The position numbers and the translations under genes were made by a program. A model generated the notes under the pieces. It ran no database searches and was not told where the DNA came from. It worked only from the letters and a program-made list of their open reading frames with translations. From positions 34,472,583-34,536,582 of the forward strand of contig NC_092859.1 in the NCBI RefSeq assembly GCF_032062135.1: a stretch of DNA of 64,000 bases. Direction: 5' to 3'. Of the stretch, positions 1 to 13,500 are shown piece after piece. Position 1 is the stretch's first letter. Every line of letters begins with the position of its first letter. This DNA is from Pyxicephalus adspersus (taxonomy: Eukaryota; Chordata; Amphibia; Anura; Pyxicephalidae).

Positions 1-30
1 TTATTAGGTAAACAGTGTCAAATGCATCAA

Positions 31-110
31 TGCCTTCTATATGTGCTATAACTTCTATATGTGCTATGTGCTATAACTTCTATATGTGCTATGTATTGGA
101 ATGAAACATT
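31..110 (+). repeat. Short tandem repeat, TATATGTGCTATAACTTC-like unit
   Basis: About three imperfect copies of CTATATGTGCTATAACTT, partly interleaved with TATATGTGCTATGTGC. Visible directly in the sequence. Confidence 0.8.
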
Positions 111-1674
111 CCAGTAGTTTGTTGACCCCATTTGTGTTTGCATCTGAAACTGATTAGTAAGTCTTAGTGGTCCAGTTTAGTATATATTACCTGTTACTTC
201 AAAGGGTAATAAATACTCATTGCTTTTTAGAATATATTTCCTGCCCTTGATAACAAGATTCTCGTATGTCAACCAGTTCCTGTGCAGAACAGAACACATG
301 GAAAAGGCTATACTACCCTAAATCTGGTTACCAAAATAAAGTGCCCAGCCAGGCCAGTCTTGATTTATTACTATATTTTACAGTAATAATAAGCAAAATA
401 ATTATACTAGCCAAGTCCACAATACACAACTTAGCCCCTGGTAATGCAAATTGGGAGGTTGATTGGTAGCACAGTTTAGAATACACCACATAAGATGTCA
501 GTGGGCCAAAAGTGTTGCTCTGCTTTTAATGATATATTGTGGAGACATTTTAAGGGAAACTATAACATTATTTAAATTTACAGTGACCTCTGTGAACATT
601 CTGTCTATCACTACTCTGCAATCTTCCCATTGCATCATATCGGCCATTCAATCATAATACTGAGACTAAGAAGTTCTTATTAGGCCTACCCTGTTTTACA
701 CAAGGAATCAATTTCTATTCCTATTATTCCTACTAAACATTGTGCTGCACACCCTCTTATGCTCCAGTCATATTCATTCTAAGTTTTGTAATTCACAACC
801 TTTATACCTATCACTAACTCAAGAACCAACTTCTTTACAACCTAATACCCCTGAGGAAGCCAATAGGTGAACCGTGTTGGGCTACAAGGCATTATACTAC
901 TTTTCCAGCTGAAACAATTTATGTTAAAATGCTGTACGATTTCAACCTATGCAGTTACTCTAGTTGGCTATTCCATTCCTATGCTGTCTAGTATGGCTAT
1001 TCCAACCCCATGGCGTTTATGTTGGGAGTTGGTGAACCTACCTTTGTGAATGTAACATTATATGGATGTTATTTGTTACTTTGTTGAAATACACCTTAAT
1101 ATATTGAGCCACAAAACCCTCTCCTCTTCCTTTTTTATTCTATAGACATTCTGGTGGGAATGTGTCACCATTGGGAACTAGAGTTACAGGAGGTCAGAAT
1201 GTCATTCAACTTGCAGCAACAATGCATACCTATTACATTAGCTATTTGTGGAATTGGCCTTTAAATTTCAAGTTCTTAAGTTGTTAATTATCCTTATATG
1301 CATCTGTGAGTTTAACATTACTTATTCCAAGAATGTCACTGGCACATTTAATTTTTTTTTATGGATCAGAAAAGATTATTACATTCCTAAAGAAATTCTA
1401 TTAGATTAGAGAAATGGCACATTATCTTTGAAGTGTAAAGTGATATTACATACATTTTGACATTTGAAATAGTTTAGAATCACATCTGACACAGAATGAA
1501 ATTGCTTCTGCTTTTCTGATGCATTAAAGAGCAACGCTGTGCAACAAGTGACAAGTCACTAGGGTACAAATTCTATCTAGGAAAGACTGTGTAAGTTCAC
1601 TTAGTCTTAAAGTATGTTCAGCAGTCATATTCGATGTGGGTGGTCTGTATGTATACATATCAGATAACTGACAT

Positions 1675-1808
1675 CTCCTAGATTGTAAGCTCTTCTGGGT
1701 AGGGTCCTCCCCTCCTGTCTCACTGTCTGTAACTGTCTGTGATTTGCAACCCCTTTTTAATGTACAGCGCTGTGTAATATGTTGACGCTATACAAATCCT
1801 GTTTATTA
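1675..1808 (+). mobile_element. 3' tail of a Rex1/CR1-like LINE
   Basis: Contains AGATTGTAAGCTCTTCTGGG, then GTCTGTAACTGTCTGT, CAACCCC and ACAGCGCTGTGTAATATG. The same blocks in the same order occur at 44160-44287 and, reversed, at 58420-58494. They look like the 3' end of a non-LTR retrotransposon; the family name is an inference. Confidence 0.65.
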
Positions 1809-4301
1809 ACAAAAATATTTATTATAATGATTGGCATGTGTACAGCAGTACCCCAACATTGCTCATGATCATTTTTTGGATACCTATCCTTCTGTGTTTG
1901 CTTTTTTAAATTTATCTTAGCATCAGGTATACATACCAAGCTCAGAAAGAGACAGGCTAGCCCTTGTGGGAACCTGATAGCCTGACACTGGGCTGACATT
2001 TTGCAAAACCAAAACACAGTGATATTTTGGCCTCTTGAATTTAGTAGCCCAGCACCTGTACTATCTATTAACAATTTGCCTAGCAAAGGTCACATTATAT
2101 ATATTTTAAATACTGGGGATAGGGCATTCTATGTAGAAACACCATTTACCTAGGGCTTCTTTCCACCTTTACAGGCTTGCACAAGCTGTATTTTTAAAGC
2201 ATGAAAATGAATGTTGTAAAACAAAACCTTTGTGTAGAAAAATGTGAATATTGATGAAGCTGTTATGTGCCACAGTAGTTTTTTTCCTGCTTTTAGAAAG
2301 AAAATTAGAAGTTAAATGCAAACCCCATCAAAGATTTAAGGTAAAAAAAAATCTGCTTTAATGAAGTACTTGAATTTCCCTGCCCATTTTGTGGAAGAAG
2401 TGATCTGTCTGCAGAGAATTAACACAGAGATAAAATCCTCCAATCTGCAGGAATATAGCTCTGATTCAGTAGAAATGTTGGTCATATGAAGAAAAGACTG
2501 CTTCCACACAAAGTAAAGTTCCTTGCTTTGCAGAATACTTTTTTTTACTTCCAGCTGTGGCTGCCTTTCAAACAAATGAACTGTAACAGGTTGAACACCA
2601 TTGTATTTTTTATAAATCTAGAATGTACATAGCTATTTTAAACTGAACGCTCAATTGGGCTTTATTCAAAAATTGCAGTTTCATTTGCTGTAGATTCTGT
2701 AATTCTATTTTTAGTTGTAAGCACACCAAAACCAAAAGGAATGTTTCATAATGAAACTGAAGGAAGATTGTATTTTCTCGCCTGCTTCCCACTGACTGCA
2801 AAATATAAAGGCAGAAAAAGGCAGTTTAAAGACAGGTATGGTGCTATAGTTTTCTTTCTGTTATTGGGAGGAAAAGTGGTTCTAAAAATAGATTCTCCAT
2901 CAAAGTTTAAGTAATCTGAACAAGAAAAAAAGTTTAATGGAGCAGATGGTTTACAGATGATGCAAAGGAGATATTGTGCTTGATTTCTGTACAGTCAATT
3001 TCTGTTGTGCTTATTCTTTTAGAACATTCAAATGTGGGGAGTAAAATGTGGGGAATAAAACAGAAGCTGTTGAATGTCAAATAATAATACACCTAAATCA
3101 TATGAAGTAGGGGAGGATTGTGGTATTAAGTTTATGGTACAGTTACAATAAAAATAAATTACTATGCTTTAGCCAGCCAGCAGCAAGTAAAACGTACATT
3201 TATTAATATCCATCCTGGGTCAGCTGCAGGCCTCCTTGCAGGATTCAAGCTTAAAAGTGGGGAGCCAACATTGCAAGAGCATGCTATATATGTATTATCT
3301 ATTCTTAATTCCAAACTGACTCCCTATTTAGATAAACCAGGCCTGGTTGATGTTCTATTATACTTAGGATGTTCTGTGTACTTCCTAATCACCATACTGC
3401 TTCTATTTTTGCTGTCCACTTTCAGGCTGGGACCTATCCAGGATTAGAAAATGTGGGTAAATAATGGCCCCTGGGGATAGACTGAGGACATCTAGAAGTC
3501 AGAATGTTACAGGAAAAGTGTTTCAGTTTAGTAATCTCTAAATTTAAGGTGTATATTTGCAGCAAAAAGAGATGTTGTTATTTTATTTTCTAATGTGCTC
3601 AAAAATTTTAGCTTGTGTTGTCAAAAAAACACATTTCAAGATCATGTTTCATTGGTTTTACCATACCCTATGCCATAAAAAAGGAATTTTTAAGTAATAT
3701 ATATATCGCCTACACCCATATCAACTACAAGCCATTTTCTGACTGCTGGTTTTCTGACAATGCCACTATTTGCTAAGCACCCGTCCATCTTTACACATAT
3801 CTTTCCGTGATAGTGTGGTATGGAATTTTGTTTTTGTTTGTGCAACTTGGAAGATTTCCTCACTTCTTGTCCCAAAAACACAAAGGGAAAGGAATATTTT
3901 CAAAGGCAGAAATCTGTGAGACAGTAGTTGTTTGGTTTTTGGGAAGGGGTTTAAATTTCTTTAAATTGTACTCAAATTAGTGGCTTCACTGGTATTTATT
4001 TTGTAATTTAAAAGGTTGTATAAATTGTAGGCAGTTTATCAATCAATAATAACATAGCCCTCACAACCCACCTGTTTGCATGTTCACATGTTGTACACAG
4101 GACCATTTTTCTGCTTTCTTCTGGTGCTTATGTTTCTGTCCAGTTTATTAAAGTAGAAGAACAAGGCAGGGTTTTTCAAAAAGCTCTTTTTTTTCCCTGG
4201 CTTTCGTGGCTAATTAAAGAGACGGTTGCTAAGAGATGATCAGAAGCATCACTGTTAGAGTCTAATGCACTTTTATTTTTTTCCCTACCTTTAACATCTA
4301 G

Positions 4302-4539
4302 GTTGTGGACCAGAGTTTGAGGTTTCCGATAATTGGTACGCTTGGTAATGGCCGCTCTTCAGAATTCTTTAACACTTCAAGGGAAACATAGACAATCAGA
4401 AAGACAAACCCAAAAAGGCAGTACCAAATGGGAACAGGGACATGACTCAGGACAACAGACTATGCTGGGGAAAGCACACGAGTTTTTTCAGATCTGTGAT
4501 ATTGAGGACAAAGGCTTCATTGCGCGAACTGATATGCAG
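4302..4539 (+). CDS. CRACR2A: CRACR2A coding exon 1 (with 5' UTR 4302-4347)
   Basis: Codes residues 1-64. The ATG at 4348 has G at -3 and +4 and is preceded by an in-frame TAA at 4330, so it is the first usable start. A pyrimidine-rich acceptor ending in AG at 4300-4301 suggests that an untranslated exon lies upstream. The donor is CAG|GTAAAG, phase 0. It contains the first EF-hand ([17 protein letters not shown]), whose loop, residues 51-62, has K at position 5 and D at position 12, unlike a canonical loop. Confidence 0.93.
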
Positions 4540-7500
4540 GTAAAGCCAAAATTCGATCATAGCAAAATTGTGCTGTTATGTACCATGAGTTTTTAAAAAC
4601 TTTTTTTTTAAAGTGGCATTAAACTTTAAACTTGTAACCTAGAAAAGCAATTTTTATATAGAACTGAATTATTGTGTTTTCTACTAGATTTTTTTTAATG
4701 TACTTCAGCATGATTTTTTCACTTATAAGATAATTGTTTGAACAAAATCAATATATTTAATGAGCAAGCTTGCCAACATAAATCCTAATATAGTAACCAA
4801 GAAAATATTTTATGTTAGTTGTTTCATTTTATATTAATCTGTTTTTGGTGGGTTTTTTTTGACATTGTGTCTTTCTTGTTGTATCATGATTTGATCATGT
4901 ACATCATAATCATAACATGGTTAAACTGTTTCTTTATATTTATTTTCCAACTTGTTGACTAGCTTCTATGTATTCCATAAATGTATTAGTTCTGTACAAC
5001 TTGAAGATATTAATATTTTTATCATTATAACCTTAAATAAAAAATTGTAGCAAAATGCCAGATTTATAATCGTTTGAGAAAATTCATCATCTTATCAGAC
5101 TTTTTTTGGTTGCTCTTGCATACATCAACAGGTCGGTGTTTAGGTAAAAAAATGCTGTAAGAGTAAAGAATTCACTTTAAAACTGCTAGTAAATATTGGT
5201 GTAACTGAATATATCAATTGCAATGGAGGTAATAAATGAAGAAACTGTATATGTGCACTATTATTTTTTATTAGGAGAGGTACAGAACATGATATTGATC
5301 ACTGGAAGTTATAAAGGAAGAACATCATGTTCTGGTTAAGAGTCCTCTTCATTAATCTGTAATAACTCAACATGTTTTTGTTTCAGAATCAATGAAACAC
5401 ATGAGACTATTGAATGGTATTTTGTGCACAATATTGATGTTATTTTAGGACACTGAAAATGTCTATGGGTGATATTGGAAAATGAGAATTGTCTAGTTTT
5501 TAATTAATGTCGATTTTGTTAATTATTTTTTTATTTTTATAGGGAATTTAATTAGCAGCTATTGTTGTGATAAACTATATTACCCAAACAATAATATTAT
5601 CTGTAGTCTGTAGATCTGCAGTGAATCTGCAGTGATGTCTGTAGATCAGCAGTGAATAAAAAAATGAATTTCAATTTAGTGGGCTGTGGGGAAATATGAA
5701 AAGCCATGGGGGTGTGAGATGTAGAATGTGATTGTTGACTAACTGTGGTCAGTGTTTATACTTACTGCCTACGCAGAGAGGATGCAGCCATTTTGTTAAT
5801 GAATCTGTGTTCATAAAAAACTGTGTTTTCCAGCAATGACATCATGTGGAGCTCGTAGTGTGAATGTTGGGTCTAACAATAAAATAGCCCTTTCTGCACT
5901 GTGCAAGTTCTGCAGTTAGGCTGGAAATCTATTAGATATGAGACGTGTGGGATACAATAAAGAGTAGGAGACCAAGGAAAGATACATTTCAATGAAAAGA
6001 CCTCACTGATATGTTTTCAGCTTTGATTCATTGGAACGCAAAGCACAACAATTGCAGCTTGTTGACTATAAGGAACACAAGTAGCTCTTCAACAGTATAA
6101 AATCTGTAAATCTGTAAATAATTCAAAAAAAAAAAGAAAAAACAAATTCTATAAAAATGTTTGTTTTTATTTTATTAAAATGTTGTTTTAGAGGCTCCAT
6201 GGAGAATTGCCTCTTAGTTTGGAAGAGTTGGAGAAGGTATTTGACACCCTGGATGCTGATGGAAATGGTTTTCTGACCTTAGAAGAATTCACTACAGGAT
6301 TTAGTAAGTTCTTGTCTAATCATTTGCAAGGTTTACTAAATGAATAATGGCAGTTTACCTACCAAGGTGAGTTGTCACTTAAGTAATAATTCACTTAGCT
6401 AAGTGAATGTGGTGATAATTCAGTAAAGAGTAAAAAAAGAAAAATAGAAAAAAATGTTTTTTCCCTGCACATAAGAATATGGTTGAAGTTAGAACTTAAT
6501 CTCACTTACTAAGCTAAATGAAATATATCAGATTTACTTTAAATGCTTGCATTGCATTGCTCTGTATAGGAAAAAAAAAAAGAGTCACAATACTTACAAG
6601 GCCAAAAAACAAAATATTTTTTTTTTTAAGTTGCTTTTCATTTTTCATTTTTAGTCAAAGTCTAAAAAAGTTGCTGGTAAAGCATCACACAAAGAGGTAA
6701 AATTATAGAAGCTCGAGTTTAAATTTATATAATGCCATTCTACAATTTGTACCATTTCAGGTCAGTTTCTACATGGAGAAGAAATTCCAGTCCATGAAAC
6801 ACCTCATGGGAAACTTTCAGAGCAGCCAAAATTTGAAAAAGTTTATCAAACAAAATGGGAAGAAAGTAATCAGGAAACACAGGAGGAGGATGAAAATACC
6901 CAGTTCTACAACCTAATTGACGGCTTAGGAGCCAATAAATTTTTGGAGGAGTAAGTACAGAATGGAATATGTAGTAATCAAGGAGCAAGCAGCTCACCAT
7001 AATCATAATTAATTTCAAGAATATCTATTATTTTACACAGATTGACAGTAAGATGTTCAAAATATTTTAAATTGCACCTGATCCTTCCCCGATGTCTGTT
7101 GCTTCATACACATTAATGATACCAACCTAACAGAAGCTAGACCATCCTGGATCCTTTCCTTTGATCTGGATCGCAGTCTTGAGCATTAGAGGTATAATTT
7201 GAGAAAACCCATTTTGAAAAAAAAATATATTTTTTTTTACAAATGTAACCAATTTTTAGTTACATAGTCTGGTTGAAAAAAGGCACAATGCCAACTAGTT
7301 TATCTGATGAATGATTGTAGCCAGTTATATTCTGTCACCTGAACTTAAGCTGGGTACACACGTGGAATAATTGTCTTTGGAAAAGATCTTTCACAATCCT
7401 TTCCAACGACTAAGGACTTGCACGATGCATGAACGAGTGCTGTACATACATCACCGTTCTGTTATATGCAGAAGGGAGGGGGAGAATGACAGAGCGGCAC

Positions 7501-10500
7501 CCTGCTGCGCGCTCTCCCCCTTCCCTTGCATTAGGATCGCTTGTCATCCATCGCCCGTGGATCCGTCCGAATGGTCGATTGGACGATGGACGAAGGGCAC
7601 TGTACACATGCCAGATTCTCCTCCGATATCGACCCTGAGCTCATTATTGGATGAGAAGCATTGCATTTTGTATGTAGCCTTAGAAACCCTTCCTTATCAG
7701 TTTAATAAGCCTTTTCTGTCTCTTTAGTTTTACAACATTCTTTTTGTGAACTGGTGCCTAAAACTACTGCATATTCCAAATAATGGCTTACTAATGCTTC
7801 TTACAGGGACAAGAATATGTCTCTCTTTGAAGTCTATATTTAATACAAGAAAGTATTTTGCTAGTTTTGTAAACTGTAGCTTGGCATTGCATTCTGTTAA
7901 GTCTATCATATCCTAGAACACCCAGATCTTTTCAATTATTGACTCCCTTAGTTGTATGCCATGTTGAAGTATAACGCATGCATGTTTTTAGCCCTTGCGT
8001 GCATAACTACATAACATTAAACCTCATTTGCCACAATGCTTCCCAACTTCCCTTCAAATAGTATAGGAATCCTTGTATAGTAACTGCTATTTTTTGCCTT
8101 CTTGGTTGTCTAACAGTTTTGAAGCTGTCTTTGCCTGAAGCTGTACAAGAGTAGCCGTTCTGGCCTGACCCAGATGGAGAACTCAGAACTGGGATAATGC
8201 TAGCTTAACTCTGAGACGTTTAGTTGTGTGAAAGGATCCTTTTACATCTACAAGAATATATTTAAGGCGTGAATTGTTTATGCAGCTCTTTGATACCAGT
8301 TTACACAAAAAATGAGTTAAAGTCAGGAGCTCATAAATAAACAGTTCCAAGTTAGATGTGTACATATAGATAATGGCACTTCAGTACGTTCACATAAAAC
8401 AAGATATTTTTTAGTCTTTGTTGTTTCGTGTTTATAGCCAAGTAGAAAGACAAGTCATTACACATTGTTTATTTTGGGATAAAAGTGGTGGCTCAAACAG
8501 CAAAATTTGTTCCTGCCTATTATTTATATATAAGCTACTAACCTCAAATCTAAAGCAATAAAAGTTAAAGCCTGATGTTCTTTTTTTTGAGAAATTAAAG
8601 CAGAAATAAGGGCTCCAGGGTACATACTGTATGGTTCTGTGATCACATGAAGGGGACCAGGGCTACTATCTTGCTTCTCCTATTCCATAGAGCAGGCTGT
8701 CACCTACAGAAAGTGTAAAAAATACACCTGCCATTCCACAAAAAATAAGATTTTACAAAAATAAATAAACACTGTAAACAAACGCATCATTCAGGGTAAT
8801 GTCACCAGTGCATTCTGTGCATTAAAGGCCCATGAGAATGGCTTTGAAGGGTTTTGATTGCCCAGGCTATTCTTGCAGAACAACATATTGCAATTCTCAC
8901 AAAGCAAGTATAAATGTGCAGCTTTATTGCACGTCAAATACCTGCTAGTCCCAATGGTGTAAATCCTCCCTAATATGTAGTGGACTATGGGAAGGCCAGA
9001 ACCCCTTCCCCTACCATGATTACCTGCTCCTTTACACATTGGAGATTTGGCCAATATTACCAGTAGCATGGAAATTCTAAAACAAAAACAACATTCTTCA
9101 TAGTACAATAAACAGTAATAATAAAAAAAACTTTGGCTTTTAAGCCAACTTAAAGGGAGAATGATAGCCAGATGTGGTTACAGTAGAGCTTTATGTCACC
9201 AAGAAATTGTCCAAATCTCAGTGGTTTAGTGGTAAATTACCAATAAACCCTGCATTTCACAGAACAAATTTTTGGAAATTCAGGAGCCTTATTAACAAAC
9301 CATTTTGTTGTTTTAAGTTAATGTAATTGCACCAAATAGACAATGTTCTAAAACAATTTCCTCAACTTTTACAAGGTGTAAAATTCAAGGAAATTGGTAC
9401 ATTTTGCAGTTGGGCTAAAGTACTCAAATACCAAAATGGCAAAAATATTTGTCATCACAGAAACTTAAGGTCTTTTTTTTTGGTTAAGGCAAAAGGTTAC
9501 CTTTATTTAAAAATTTCTTTAAAGGAACCAAAACTTTGGCCAAAACTTTTTTTTTCCATATAAAGTAATTAAAGTATATCATAAAGCATAACAAATTTTT
9601 TTTGAAGTGGGGAAAATAAAAATTAATGGTCAATTTTCCCCCTTTACCTACTTTTGGAAAATTTTTTTCCTTCCCTTTTCTGATGACACTGCAGGAAGTA
9701 GGGTAAAACCTTTAATTTCCTAACTAAACAAAGATTTTACCACCTTATAAAGTTAGTGTAAGGTCCTGGTCCAATACCAGTGCTTGCCAGACGCCAGTCC
9801 CCCAATCTAAGGCAGCACTCTTTGCCTATAGAAGTCTCCACATAGCCTTGGGAGGCTAGTTGTGCTGTCCCAGCACACAGTTGCCCCCAGGATTTAGTGT
9901 GCAAGGGATGGCATACAGCAAAGGACTGATAGAGGACCTGGAGACCACAGATAATGCAATACCAAGATTCCAGCAGAGGCAAGTCCAGAAAACTGAGCCA
10001 GAGGGCACACACAGGTTCTCAGTCCAGCAGACAAGGTACAAGGTAAAGACAAAAGCAGAGTCGGCATCACAGGCACAAGGTCGGTCCAGGCAGCATACAA
10101 TCTTACAGTCGGCTGGCATCTTTGGAGAAAAAATTCTATAGGAGTGACGGAGGTCATGCTGAGACAAAACGAAAGCAAACCTCTTCTATAGGGACAAAAA
10201 GTAGTGAAGGAAAGGTAAAACTTCTGTCATATTGTATTTCTCCTGCTGATTACATTGAATACCCATCTTGTTCTCTGTTAAAGTGAGAATGTCATTAAAC
10301 GTTTATGGATGGAGTTAAGGAAAGACGAGCCCCACTTGCTTTCAAGCTTTGAAGATTTTCTTATAAGGGTGTTTTCACAGCTTCAGGAAGCCAACGAAGA
10401 GAAGAATGAAATGGAGTGTGCACTCAAAAAGTCAGTAATTTTACTTTATATATTATAGCACAAAGACCTTACAAAAGTACTGCAGTCAGCTTTCAATGAA

Positions 10501-13500
10501 AGTATCTAAGTCCATATCACAGAAAGTTCTACTGCATTTAAATGTCATTACATTATGTCTTGAGGTTTACTTGAGTGCAGTTTTAATGTCTTGATTCAGG
10601 TAGCTTGGAGGTTCACCTCGTACCAACCTTTCAATTACCCAAATCCCCCCTCTCCTTTACCCATAATTGAGACAAACACCAATTTGTGAGCAGAAATGGC
10701 CATATTAGGCACTTTATTTACTAACCATATAACTTTATTACTTATACAACTTCCTTAAGATAACAAGTGGAGCTTCATACTTTTACAACAATTATTAACA
10801 GTTACCAACTGTGGCCATATTGTCCCACCAACAATAACCCTCTACCAGAGCAATCCCCAGATAGATGAAGTCCTCAGAAGGTTCCTTCTTGGCCAATTCA
10901 GCCCTTAGGGTCTGCACCAATGCAATTTATGCCCCTTTAGTTGCACCACACAAAATCGAGGTCGAAACCACACCTGCAAGCCTCTGATCACAGTCTTCGA
11001 CAACCATCATTGTAAAAAATTTGCTCCTTTTCTCCACCTTCAATAGACACCATACCTAAGATGGGTTATTACCCTAGAAACAATGATATCACAATACTGC
11101 CCCCTCGAACCTCAACTTCTATCATCACAACAATGCCCCCCCCCCCCCAAATGCTTAACTAAGCTTTATCCTTCAGCGCTAATTTACAATGTCTACCTTT
11201 TATTCCCTCCCCCTATTAAACCCCCAATGCCACCTCTCCACTCAGACTTAGCCCAATAACTCTCCTTCACACCTGCTCATGATGGCCCTCCCCTATTTTC
11301 ATTGCATTGGATTAGCTCCAGTTCCTACCTTCACTCCCTCCCCCAACCTACATTTGAAGGAAGTGTATTAGCATTCTTTAATATCTAGCTCTAAAATTTT
11401 TAGATTTAAATAGAGGTTAATGCAGGTAGAGGCTGGTGCAAACCATGACCAAAAAGCAACCAGAAGATCTCTATGTTTAACCAAACTTTTTTTTTTCTTT
11501 TCCCAAGACACAGTTTTCAATCCGGGCAATGCAGTCCACCCATGCCCTCCATTTGCATCCATGCCTGTTGTTCATCCTTTTGATATAATTCCCCTTCACC
11601 AACATTCCCCACTCTCCTTTCAGGTTATTCTTCACCACATTTGTAAACTGTCCACATTCCTTTCTTGTTTTCTTCTGCACTCCAATCCATGTCCAGTCTT
11701 TTACTATTTGTCAATTTTTCCCTTACTTACATTCATGTCTATGTATTCCATAGTCATTTCCAGCCCATTTCAATCCTATCTGTCATAATTGATCTTCACT
11801 TTAATGCTGGACAATTTTCCTTGTGGGTCATTCTCCATCTCATCTCCTGCTCTCTTGCTCTCTGTTGTCATTCTCCTCCTCTTTTAACTTAGCCTTCTTT
11901 TCTCTCCCACATTATTCCTCTTTTTCCAACTATACCCACTATCCTTGACTACTCCCGTCAGTATTCTCTTTCAATTTTCACACATAGACATACACACAAC
12001 CAAACTATATATTTTATATATTTAACGCAAAAAGACTACATAGTAGACAGTGCACACAATTACAAAATGACTGTTCATGAACGAGAACACATATGCTCAG
12101 GCTGGTTGAACTATGATACTAGTTTTCTGACATTACAGCTACTGGTCCAAGACAGAAAAGGGGTGCAATAAAGGAAGGGATTTGTCCAATTTTTCATATA
12201 TATATAACTGGTCTCTGATGGAAGAAAACAAACACCTTCTGGATCGTTATGGACGCTTCAGTTGTCAAAATGTGCTGCTGGTATGAAAAAAGGGATATTA
12301 CGTATAATAAGGATAATTAAACCAGTTTTTACCTTTTAACCAGGAAAATTGCCACATATGATGATGAAATTCAGAATTTGTATGAAGAGATGGAACAACA
12401 GATAAAATCGGAGAAGGAGCAATTTCTCTTACAAGTAGGTTCCCAGCTAACATCTTTGTTCTAAAAACTTCATTATGCGGTTTGGTTTTTTTTTGTGTAT
12501 GTGTTCTGACACATACAAAAATACATTGCCTTTACTGTTTGTGGGGTCACTGCAGAAAGTGAAAAACTGGGACACCTGCCAAGTACATACTTGTTTCCAT
12601 TGACTGGTACAGTTAATGCTACAATAAAGACATTTTGGTCAATTGTGCACTTTATAATTTGTGGCAATAGGTTGGGAAAAAACCTTCTGTTTCCAGCATA
12701 ACTGTCCACATGTGCACAAGGCCAGCTCCATAAAGACAGCCTTATTGAACACTTTTGATGAGCTGGAATGCCAATTGCATCAGATGTACTTGTCCGATAC
12801 CAATACCTAACCCCACAAATGCTCCTTTGACTGAATAAGCACACATTCATTCAGACATTCTTAAAACTTATGTAAAAAGTGTTCTTACAAGAGTAGAGGC
12901 GTCTATAGCTGCCATTGTGGGAACACCATAATAAAGCCTATGGTTTTAGAATGGGTTGTCCAACAAGCTTAAATGATTCAGTGAAAACATCTGAGCTAAA
13001 ACCCAGAGCTACAAAGCAAGAATATCAGGCAGTTAGTGACTTGTGCCAATTACCAACTTCCTAGTTATCCCCCTAAGGAGTGTATTTAAGTATTATCAAT
13101 GTAAAATATAGACAGGAGCTGGCAGAATTTTCATTGGAGGTAATTCTTTATCTCACAAACAAAATTACTTTCTAATGTACCTGATCTAAACTGCGGGGGA
13201 GTCAGCTAATGGAACACTTGGACTTTTTTTTGCTTTGCAAGAAATATGGCTTAATTGAGTTGTTGTAGGAAAATATACTTGAAATGGGGAACTCTATGCT
13301 GTACATCTTCTATGTGTTTCTAGCAGCAATGATTACCTCAGAAGTTTTCTTCTTCCTTTAAAGCTTTTTAATGCATTTTGAGTAGGAGATGAACAATGGG
13401 AAAAGAGAAAAATCTATAGTGCATATTGCATCTTCAGTTTAGTCATTACACAGAAAATTGTGATAGCAATATTTTCATTTTTTACAAAAAACTAGAGGCA

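Larger units (their letters stand above)
1..4301. other. Upstream flank of the first CRACR2A coding exon
   Basis: No protein-coding exon recognised. It holds a short tandem repeat at about 31-110, a repeat fragment near 848-890 (CCTGAGGAAGCC...GTGTTGGG, a motif common in amphibian repeats) and a LINE-type tail at 1675-1808. A 5' untranslated exon and promoter of CRACR2A may be here, but no CpG-rich segment or clear donor could be assigned. Confidence 0.5.
6951..10283 (+). other. CRACR2A intron 3
   Basis: Holds a Harbinger-like MITE (7348-7679) and a GC-richer, probably repeat-derived block (about 9760-10200). The block has several overlapping open frames on both strands that match no protein I know. 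The rest is AT-rich and featureless. Confidence 0.65.

Noticed and set aside
9737..10178. Overlapping open frames of about 90-100 codons on both strands
   Set aside because: No motifs, no splice context in phase with CRACR2A, and the block looks like a repeat.
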